NCBI GenBank assembly: GCA_036186865.1
Contig: AP025057.1
Location: 24,576,003 to 24,640,002, forward strand
Source: Eustoma russellianum
Taxonomy: Eukaryota > Streptophyta > Magnoliopsida > Gentianales > Gentianaceae
Direction of reading: 5' to 3'
DNA length: 64,000 bases
Shown: positions 56,501 through 64,000 of the stretch, one piece after another
Numbering within the stretch: position 1 is the stretch's first letter
Layout of the letters: each line of letters starts with the position of its first letter
Translations under genes and position numbers: made by a program
The notes under the pieces: model-generated
The model's input: the letters and a program-made list of their open reading frames with translations, nothing else
Databases searched by the model: none
What the model was told of the DNA's origin: nothing

Positions 56501-57440
56501 TTTTTGGATGCCAAGCTTATGCCCATAACACAGATCCTCATAAACACAAATTTTTTCATAGAGCCATATTTTGTTTGTTTCTAGGTTTTGCACAGTACAC
56601 TAACGGATATATTCTACAGAACTTGACTACAAAGGCCATCTTTGTATCTAGAAATGTCTAGCTCCATGAACTATCATTTCCATATGCAGCCACCATCACC
56701 AATCAATCCAAACCTCCATCTCAATCCACTATTACTCAAATTTTTCCTTCACTTGACAATGTGAACTCAACACCAATGCCAACAACAAATTTTCCTCTTA
56801 ATTCTCAATAAGTTGATGATTCATCCTCAGAATCACTGAATACCCCTTTGTCACCAATGCAACCAACTCCACCCTTTGTACCATCTCCTTCATCTATCTC
56901 CTCACTCCCCTCATCACCCAGGTCCTTGACCTCTAAGATTGCTTCAAAGCTACCTATTCTTATTCCTGACATACCTTTGACATTCCCTGCATCAAACCCA
57001 GCTTCAACCAGAAACAAAAGAAAACCTGCCTATCTAAATGACTACCACTGTAACCAAGTCTATACTAATTGTCTTTCTCCTTTGAATCATAACATTGCTT
57101 ATCCTATTGAACATTACTATTCCATGGATCATTTAGCTCCTGAATATAAAAATTATGCGCTTAACATTAGTTTGCAGCAAGAGCCTACTACATATCATCA
57201 GGCAGCCAGGTCAGTGCAATGGCAACAAGCCATGTCTAAGGAGCTGGCAACGTTGGAGGCCAATGATACGTGGACCTTAGTGTCCTTACCATCTGAAAAA
57301 AACTCATTGGATGTAAATGGGTATACAAGATAAAAAGGAAGGCAGATGGAAGTACAGAGAGATACAAAGCCAGGTTGGTTGCAAAGGGATACACTCAGAT
57401 ACCTGGGATATACTACGATGACACTTTCTCTCCTGTAGCA
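56501..57440 (+). pseudogene. Copia element (plus): pol linker
   Basis: It is Pro/Ser/Thr-rich (56848-57333), then YRQ..WQQAMSKELATLEANDTWTLV-type sequence that leads into reverse transcriptase. An unbroken relative is found in the minus-strand copy (residues 430-650 there). Confidence 0.75.
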
Positions 57441-58740
57441 AAATGACTACTGTCAGACTAGTCATGGATTTGGCTTCACTGAAAGGCTGGCATTTAGATC
57501 AGTTAGATGTTAATAATGCCTTCCTTCATGGGGATCTACACCAAGACATCCACATGATACTTCCTGATTGGGTTATAGCTTCTGATCCTAACATAGTTTG
57601 CAAGCTCAATAAATCCCTTTATGGTCTCAAACAGGCTAGTAGACAATGGAATGCTAAGCTCACTGCCTTCCTAATCTCAGTTGGTTTCATACAATCTAAA
57701 CATGATTACACCATGTTCATGAAGAAGACTCCTGAATATTTTCTCGTCCTCCTAGTGTATGTGGATGATGTTGTTCTTGCTAGTGATTCTCTAGTGGCTA
57801 TTCAGACACTTAAAGACACTGTTCATAATACATTTCAGATTAAGGACTTAGGTTCTTTGAGATAATTTCTTGGCTTAGAGATTGCCAGGTCTCAGGGGGG
57901 CTTGATGGTGTGAAAGGAAGTACACACTTGAATTATTGGATTAAACAGGATACCTGGCATCTAAGCATGCTAAAACCCCAATGGAACAGAATCATAAACT
58001 TGCCCATAATGATTCAAACCTAATTACAGATATAACTGCACATAGAAGACTCATTGGGATGTTGTTATATCTAACTATCGCAAGACCTGACAACACATAT
58101 ACAGTGCAGCAACTCTCTCAGTTCTTGGACAAGCCAATGGAGTTACACTTAGCAGTTGCACACAGACTCTTGAGTTATTTGAAGAACAGCCCAAGTAGAG
58201 GTCTATTGTTTTCCATCACAGGGAGTTTAAGATTGAAAGCATTCTCAAATGCAAAATGGGGAGGATGTACATAAAGTAGGAGGTCTATAATAGGATATTG
58301 TGTTTTCTTTGGATAAGCATGGTGTCCTAGAAAGCTAAGAAACATACAACTATTTCTAAATCATCTTCAGAAGCATAATATAGAGCTCTTACATGAACAA
58401 CATGTGAGGTTCAATGGATTCTCTATTTACTAAGAGATTTGGGAATATCATATGGGGAGCCAGTTGAGATCTTTTGTGACAATAGAAGTGCAATCTATAT
58501 AGTTAAAAATCTTGTGTTCTACGAAAGAACAAAGCATATTGAAATAGATCGTCATATTGTGAGAGATAAATATCAAGAAGGTGTTATTATACCAATGCCT
58601 ATAAGAACAAAACTGCAGCTAGCGGACTTGCTTACAAAAGCACTTGATTCGAAGAGATTAAGCAATCTGACTGATTCTTTAGTGATGTGCAACATCTACT
58701 CACAGTCAGGATTGAGAGAGGTGTTAAGGAAGTGAAGACA
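57441..58740 (+). pseudogene. Copia element (plus): reverse transcriptase and RNase H
   Basis: 57443-57865 holds LDQLDVNNAFLHGDLHQDI, LYGLKQASRQWNAKL and YVDDVVLASD. 57981-58274 holds IARPDNTYTVQQLSQF and the RNase H start with Asn for the usual Asp (FSNAKWGGCT). 58439-58735 holds FCDNRSAIYIVKN and HIEIDRHIVRDKYQEG. Stops and shifts separate the pieces. Confidence 0.87.
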
Positions 58741-58759
58741 GCAGCACAACAGCTCGAAG

Positions 58760-59200
58760 TAGGAGGTGAAGCAAAAACAGAAAGCGTAATTCAACTGGAG
58801 AATGATCAAGAAGAAGTTAATTCACCAAAGCAAACGTGTGAATGGAGATTGGAGTAATGAAAACTGCAGATTGTGAAGTATGGTGCGTGGATCAAACATG
58901 AAGTTAAGGAAAAGTTCAGGAGAGGAAGGAGGAAGAAGATGACGCGGATGAAAGGTTTAAAAGCTATGGATAGACAAAAATGTCCCTGGTAGTTGTAAAT
59001 AGCTAGTTTAATAAGTGAGGGCAAATTTGTAATTTTGCAGTCTGAAATAGCATTTCAGCTGCTGCATTCACTTTATGTACTGCAGTTCAAATAATCGTAA
59101 ATGCAATGAGATTTTGACGGTTTCTTTCAGCTCCATAGCTTCTGGTGTAATGTTCTTTGCTCATATCTCAGTGTTGTGAGTTGTTTCAATTCATTGTTTG
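58760..59200 (+). repeat. Possible 3' LTR of plus-strand Copia element
   Basis: A purine stretch GAAGTAGGAGG is followed by TGAAGCAAAAACAG, similar in place to TGTTGAAGCC in the minus-strand Copia element. With no second copy in the window, neither end can be verified. Confidence 0.35.
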
Positions 59201-59900
59201 ATTGTTTGGTGTATTGATTGATGAAGTTTAATAGACTTCAAGTAAGGGGTATTATCTTAAATATATGAGTTTGGACGCGTGTTTCTATCTTTTATGATTA
59301 GTATATATCTTGCATTAATATGATCGGAATATTTTGTAACTATCCTTCACGGAAACTTTTACGTACACAGCTTGGTCCAGTAGTCTTTTGGAGTACAAGG
59401 TAGTTTGCCTGCATATCTATTGTGCTGATCCTACAGTGCCTTACAAAAAAGTTCTTACCATAAAGCGACCATTCTTTAGACTAAAAATTTAATATTCGTC
59501 TATTTAACCTATGTTCTTGTCATGGTTGTAGTTGAATACAAATAAAACTTGATTAGGAAATAATATTCACTCAAAGTGGGCAACGTATACACAATCACGC
59601 ACCAACGATTTCTACTTTATACAAAAGCATCGACATTGTCAATGTTGCTCTACGAACCATCTGATATTCTGGAACTTGCGAAATAAAAATGATTAATTTT
59701 CCCAAATTCTTCTTCCACTAGCTGAAAAAGATTGTCCTCTCAAACTAGTAGTATATATAGGGGATCAAAGAGAGCCTAATTCCATCAAATTGCGTAACAA
59801 TACTTTGAATAAAAACTTGTTTATTACAAATGGACCAAGAGCAAAATCTTGCGGCTATTATAATTATGCACAATTACTAATCCTGGTTAGCCTCATGTGG
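59201..59900. other. No gene recognised
   Basis: AT-rich single-copy-looking DNA. A TATATATAGGGG sequence at about 59750 is a possible TATA box but has no gene attached. In minus sense an AATAAAC motif near 59810 could be a polyadenylation signal for the exon-like stretch at 59928-60100. Confidence 0.4.
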
Positions 59901-59927
59901 ATTATATGCTCGCGAAGCTTATGTGTC

Positions 59928-60100
59928 TTAATCCATTGGTAAATCTTGTTTCAACATGGTTGTTCCCCGAATGGAACCGTTACTGCCAAAGGGTTTAGCT
60001 GAAAGCAACAAAGGAGCCTGTATTCTAGTAGTTTGTTCTGAAATAACTGCCATAATGCTTTTTGTCCCAAGTTGTGAAATTTCCAACAATTCCTCAAAAC
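59928..60100 (-). other. Possible host exon (last exon) next to Copia LTR
   Basis: The minus strand reads an open frame with normal-looking composition (LLEISQLGTKSIMAVISEQ, then QAPLLLSAKPFGSNGSIRG) ending in a TAA at 59928. I do not recognise the protein. The open frame extends upstream into LTR-like sequence, so the true exon start is unclear. The Copia element may have inserted into a host gene here. Confidence 0.35.
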
Positions 60101-60595
60101 CGTGAGCAATTACAACCAAACACCAAACAAGAAGGGAAGAAACTTCCCCAAGAAGCAAGAACGAATGAAAAGAGAAATCACATAGAGAGAAAAAAAAAGG
60201 CAACTCAAATTGCTTTGAATTCACAGGAATTGTAACTAACTTCTTCGGTTGGTTACAACGCAGACTTAAAAGGGAGAAAGAAGATACCCAGTGCAAAATG
60301 TCACAAACACCCTTAGACATACTTCGCTTCCTCCTAATTACATAAGGGCAAAATTGTCATTTCATACTTTTAAAACAAATTTGCGCGCACAACTCTCCTT
60401 CCTCCTCAGCTCTCCTTCGCATCATCTGCACGCTCCCTACCATTTGCATCCGTCTCCATGGTAACCGTCTGTCTCCTTCCACAACTACTCATCAATATGA
60501 CACCTAAAGGTGTCAATCGTTGATTGGTCCCTTGAATTCAACATTAGCTCGCCAGTCTGCCACTGATGTCTCAGGCTCTTGCCATGGCTTCAACA
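60101..60595 (-). repeat. 3' LTR of minus-strand Copia element (far end uncertain)
   Basis: In element sense it starts TGTTGAAGCCATGG directly after the polypurine tract. Copia LTRs of this type are about 400-500 bp, so the end is put near 60101, but the other LTR is outside the window and the end is not proven. Confidence 0.6.
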
Positions 60596-60608
60596 CCCCC
60601 CCTCAAGA
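60596..60608 (-). other. Polypurine tract of minus-strand Copia element
   Basis: In element sense, ATCTTGAGGGGGGG ends at the TG of the LTR. The pol stop codon is directly upstream. Confidence 0.8.
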
Positions 60609-63600
60609 TCAGCCATCTGATCTTGGCTTGACATATAGACTGTGAATTCCCATTGCATTGACCAACTGTGCAGATCTCCTATAATCCAGTGCCTTAGTAA
60701 ATAAATCTGCAAGTTGCACTTCTGTTCTCACAGGCATCAATTTTAGTGTTCCATCCTGCACCTTGTCCCTTACCACATGGCAGTCAATCTCTATGTGCTT
60801 CGTTCTTTCATGAAATATAGGATTTTCTGCGATATGTATTGCACTCTTGCAATCACAGAAGACCTCCACTGGTTTCTGTCCTCCCAGACCCAATTCATCC
60901 AACAAGTATAAGAGCCACTGAATCTCACAAGTGACTAAAGCCATTGCTCTGTATTCCGCCTCCGCTGATGACCTGGATACAGTCGTCTGTTTCTTAGCCT
61001 TCCACGAAACTAGTGCATTCCCTAAGAAGACGCAGTATCCTGTGACTGACCTCCTCGTTTCATGACAGCCACCCCAGTCAGCGTCTACAAATGCTTTCAG
61101 TCTCAATTCACCAGTTTTTGGAAATAACAATCCTTGTCCCACTGTGCCCTTGATATACCTGAGCACTCTGTGTGCTGCCTTCATATGGTTTTCAGTAGGG
61201 CAGTCCATAAATTGACTGAGTTGCTGAACTGCAAATGCAATGTCTGGTCTAGAAATGGTAAGGTATATTAATTTGCCCACTAGTCTTCTATACTGAGTAG
61301 AGTCAGGCAACAGAGGTGAATCATTATGTGTCATGCTTGAATGACTTTCCATTGGAGTTCTGGCAGGCTTAGCCTCTGTGAATCCAGCTTGATCAAGCAT
61401 TTCTAGTGTGTACTTTCTCTGATTTATATGAATGCCTTCCTTACCCTGAGCCACCTCAATGCCTAAAAAGAATTTCAGCCTGCCTAAGTCCTTGATCTTG
61501 AACTCATCATTTAGTGCCTGCTTGATCTCTGTAATGGCCCCCTCATTGTCACAAGTGACAATGATATCATCAACATACACCAAAAGAATTAAGAGAGACT
61601 GACCAACATGCTTAGTGAACATAGTGTAATCGCACTTAGATTGTTGGAAGCCCTTTCCAACCAAGAACCTAGTCAAGGTGGCATTCCATTCTCTACTAGC
61701 CTGTTTAAGCCCATACAATGACTTATGCAACTTACATACCTTACTGCAATCAGACACATCCAAACCGGGGGGAGGCAGCATATAGATCTCTTCATGCAAA
61801 TCTCCGTGCAAAAACGCATTGTTTACGTCTAACTGGTGAATGGGCCATTGAAACTGGGCTACCATTGCAAGGATCACCCTTACTGTGGTCATCTTGGCCA
61901 CTGGTGAAAACGTGTCCTGGTAGTCTAGGCCGTACTGCTGAGTGTATCCTTTGGCCACCAACCGTGCTTTGTGTCTTTCCACCGTGCCATCAGCCTTTAG
62001 CTTGACTTTGTACACCCATTTGCATCCAATGGGGTGTTTGCCCTCAGGCAATGTCACCAAACTCCACGTCTGGTTGGCTTCTAGTGCTGCCAATTCTGTT
62101 GCCATGGCTGCCTGCCATACAGCTGATCCAGCAGCCTCTGCATAATTCTTAGGTTCTGTGTGTGCATTCAAACTATAAATGTATGCCTTGTATTGCGGAG
62201 CCAGTGATGCATAAGACATGTACATACTCATAGGATGAGGAGAAGTATGTTTGGGTATAGAGTCAGGCTGTGATGTAGTCAAGGAATTACAATGATAGTC
62301 CTGAAGATATGAGGGAGGACGTCTGGGCCATTGAGGATGTGTGTTTTGAACTATTGGAAGGTCAATCACAATGGAACCATGTGGCAAAGGTTCATGTGTG
62401 GGTGACTGTGTTGAAGTGGGTAGAGTCAGATCATCGGGATGAAGGCTGTTTGATGATGGTTCTTGGGATGAGGGTGAGTTGGGAGACTGTGGAGACGAAT
62501 TGTTTGGATTATGATTGAGTTGGGGAGTGTCAAGTGTTTCTGTGTAATAGGCAGGCTGTGAAGCGTTGGGCAGAAATTGGTAGTCTGAGTTAGTGGAGCC
62601 AGATGGCATGGATGAAGGGATCACCCGATCTGAATCAGTATGTGACTCAGAACGAAAGGGAAAGGTTGATTCAAAGAACACGACATCCCTTGAGATATAA
62701 ACATCCTTGGTATTCAGGTCCTGTAGAACATATCCTTTTGTACTGTGTGACAATCCAAGGAACACACTTCTGTGAGCTCTAGCTTCAAACTTCTCTTTAT
62801 GCGCATGAGTATTGGTTCCAAAGGCTAGGCATCCAAATGTTCTGAGGTGGCTGTATGTAGGTAGTGTTTTGTAAAGAAGTTCATATGGGGTTTTGTGTTG
62901 AAGAACAGGGGTAGGAGTGATGTTAATGAGGTATACTGAGTGTTGGATACAGAAACCCCAGTAAGTAGAGGGCAGATGAGATTGGAACCTAAGCGCTCTT
63001 GCCACATTGAGGATATGTTGGTGCTTCCTCTCAACAATCCCATTTTGTTGAGGGGTGTTGACACATGTGGTCTGGTGCAATATACCATGAGAGGCATAGA
63101 ATGCATTCATTTTGAATTCTTGTCCGTTGTCAGTTCTTATAGTTTTGATCTTGGCATCAAAATGAACAGATACAAAATGATAGAAACTCTCAACAATGGA
63201 CCTGGTTTCACCTTTATTATTCATCAAGTACACCCAACAGTATCTACTACAATCATCAACTATTGTAACAAAGTAGTGCTGTTTATACAATGTGGGGTAT
63301 TTATATGGTCCCCAAATGTCTATGTGTATAAGGGAAAAAGGGCTATCAGAAGATGAAGTGGATACTGGAAATGGGTTTCTCTTTTGTTTTGCAAGGGGAC
63401 AAACTGTACATTCACATTCAGAATCTGGCACATGCACCATTGGCTCAATCTTCTGAACTTCCTTTTGTCTTTTCACAGACATATGTCCTAGTCTCGAGTG
63501 CCACAACATACCATCTGAGAGGCTGGCAGTACATGTCAGGTGGGATGAATGAGGAGCATCTGGTTTTGGATTGCCATGGAGATGGTAAAGGCCTTGATCT

Positions 63601-64000
63601 ACCTCAGCTGAACCAATCATCTTCTTGGTTCTGAGGTCCTGAATCAGGCAGACATTGGAACAGAAAGCAACAGCAAATAGGTTTGATTGAGTGAGTTTAC
63701 TGAGTGACAAAAGGTTAAACGCAAATGCTGGCACATTGAAGACATTGGTAAGAACCAGATTGGAATTTATACTGACTGTGCCAACATGTGTGACTTTGGC
63801 TAGAGATTTATTTGGCAGTGTCACAAAGATAGCTTCAATAGGACGATAGGAATCAAACAAGTGAATGCAAGAACAAATGTGATCACTAGCTCCAGAATCC
63901 AAAATCCATACATTTAAGTTTGAAAACAGTACATTACCTGAAGCATTACCAGAGGTTGTGGATTGCTGGGCTGACATAACAGCATGACAAACATTGTCAA
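60609..64000 (-). CDS. Copia polyprotein, intact frame: protease, integrase, RT, RNase H
   Basis: It is open from the window edge to TGA at 60609. The first ATG at 63977 gives 1122 residues but is internal, since the frame stays open to 64000 and Gag must lie beyond. Protease is WILDSGASDH (D27). GAG-preintegrase follows (about 157-195). Integrase has D220, D283 and E316, with a Gly-Gln-Glu-Phe block after D283. Reverse transcriptase spans about 630-880, with YVDD at 801-804. RNase H has D965/D967, E1006-1008 and D1043. All catalytic residues are present and no stop occurs. It is a potentially functional pol, judged only from the part visible here. Confidence 0.93.
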   Translation of the reverse strand, partial: DNVCHAVMSAQQSTTSGNASGNVLFSNLNVWILDSGASDHICSCIHLFDSYRPIEAIFVTLPNKSLAKVTHVGTVSINSNLVLTNVFNVPAFAFNLLSLSKLTQSNLFAVAFCSNVCLIQDLRTKKMIGSAEVDQGLYHLHGNPKPDAPHSSHLTCTASLSDGMLWHSRLGHMSVKRQKEVQKIEPMVHVPDSECECTVCPLAKQKRNPFPVSTSSSDSPFSLIHIDIWGPYKYPTLYKQHYFVTIVDDCSRYCWVYLMNNKGETRSIVESFYHFVSVHFDAKIKTIRTDNGQEFKMNAFYASHGILHQTTCVNTPQQNGIVERKHQHILNVARALRFQSHLPSTYWGFCIQHSVYLINITPTPVLQHKTPYELLYKTLPTYSHLRTFGCLAFGTNTHAHKEKFEARAHRSVFLGLSHSTKGYVLQDLNTKDVYISRDVVFFESTFPFRSESHTDSDRVIPSSMPSGSTNSDYQFLPNASQPAYYTETLDTPQLNHNPNNSSPQSPNSPSSQEPSSNSLHPDDLTLPTSTQSPTHEPLPHGSIVIDLPIVQNTHPQWPRRPPSYLQDYHCNSLTTSQPDSIPKHTSPHPMSMYMSYASLAPQYKAYIYSLNAHTEPKNYAEAAGSAVWQAAMATELAALEANQTWSLVTLPEGKHPIGCKWVYKVKLKADGTVERHKARLVAKGYTQQYGLDYQDTFSPVAKMTTVRVILAMVAQFQWPIHQLDVNNAFLHGDLHEEIYMLPPPGLDVSDCSKVCKLHKSLYGLKQASREWNATLTRFLVGKGFQQSKCDYTMFTKHVGQSLLILLVYVDDIIVTCDNEGAITEIKQALNDEFKIKDLGRLKFFLGIEVAQGKEGIHINQRKYTLEMLDQAGFTEAKPARTPMESHSSMTHNDSPLLPDSTQYRRLVGKLIYLTISRPDIAFAVQQLSQFMDCPTENHMKAAHRVLRYIKGTVGQGLLFPKTGELRLKAFVDADWGGCHETRRSVTGYCVFLGNALVSWKAKKQTTVSRSSAEAEYRAMALVTCEIQWLLYLLDELGLGGQKPVEVFCDCKSAIHIAENPIFHERTKHIEIDCHVVRDKVQDGTLKLMPVRTEVQLADLFTKALDYRRSAQLVNAMGIHSLYVKPRSDG

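Noticed and set aside
58769..59200. Firm call of a 3' LTR for the plus-strand Copia element
   Set aside because: Only one copy is present in the window and the proposed TG..CA ends cannot be tested, so it is listed only as possible.
59740..59765. TATATATAGGGG as a host promoter TATA box
   Set aside because: No transcription unit follows on either strand that I can support; TA-rich words are common in this DNA.

Overview
This 64 kb window is nuclear DNA of a flowering plant, probably a eudicot; the species cannot be named from the sequence. The signs are Ty3/gypsy Tat-lineage and Ty1/copia Sirevirus-type LTR retrotransposons, plant L1-like LINEs with a DUF4283/zinc-knuckle ORF1 and an ORF2 ending in RNase H, high A+T, and spliceosomal introns. 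There is no operon, CRISPR array, rRNA or tRNA gene that I can support. Almost all of the window is nested mobile DNA. The only possible host-gene piece is a short exon-like stretch near 59.9-60.1 kb.

Layout. 1-702: flank with no recognised gene. 708-12261: complete Tat element with two 901-bp LTRs and a 5-bp target duplication (ATTAC). It holds a decayed gag-pol with two RNase H domains, a 94-bp tandem repeat, and a convergent antisense gene with three introns of 82-83 bp. 12.6-12.98 kb and 41.44-41.81 kb: two halves of one old LTR, related to the 3.65-kb LTRs at 41813-45500 and 49397-53049. A CA/TA microsatellite inside that old LTR received four LINE insertions. LINE-A (minus, 12976-19311) is nearly complete, LINE-B (plus, 19430-21388) and LINE-C (minus, 21421-22630) are 5'-truncated, and LINE-D (minus, 22643-41425) is full-length but split. 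LINE-D was later interrupted by a 2345-bp solo LTR (23506-25850, duplication AAAGC) and by a complete Sirevirus-type Copia element (29323-39680, minus, duplication GATAG). 41813-53049: a second Sirevirus-type element (minus) with 3.65-kb LTRs and a pol gene cut off inside RNase H exactly at the LTR edge. 53.4-58.7 kb: scrambled and decayed Copia fragments on the plus strand. 60.1-64.0 kb: a Copia element on the minus strand with an uninterrupted 1122-codon PR-IN-RT-RNase H frame that runs off the window.

How the parts work together. LTR elements encode Gag particles plus protease, reverse transcriptase, RNase H and integrase for copy-and-paste through cDNA. The LINEs use ORF1 (RNA-binding) and ORF2 (endonuclease plus reverse transcriptase) for target-primed reverse transcription. 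Nesting gives relative ages: old LTR, then LINEs, then the solo LTR and Sirevirus inside LINE-D. Most coding regions are broken. The best preserved are LINE-A (one in-frame stop in the core of ORF2) and the Copia frame at the right edge.

The most unusual signals are RNA-structure candidates in the LINE 3' regions: an 18-nt terminal hairpin and repeated stem-loop modules with compensatory changes between copies. Others are the ATGA overlap of ORF1 and ORF2 in two LINE copies, the microsatellite-targeted LINE cluster with empty-site copies in the same window, and the intron-containing antisense gene of the Tat element.
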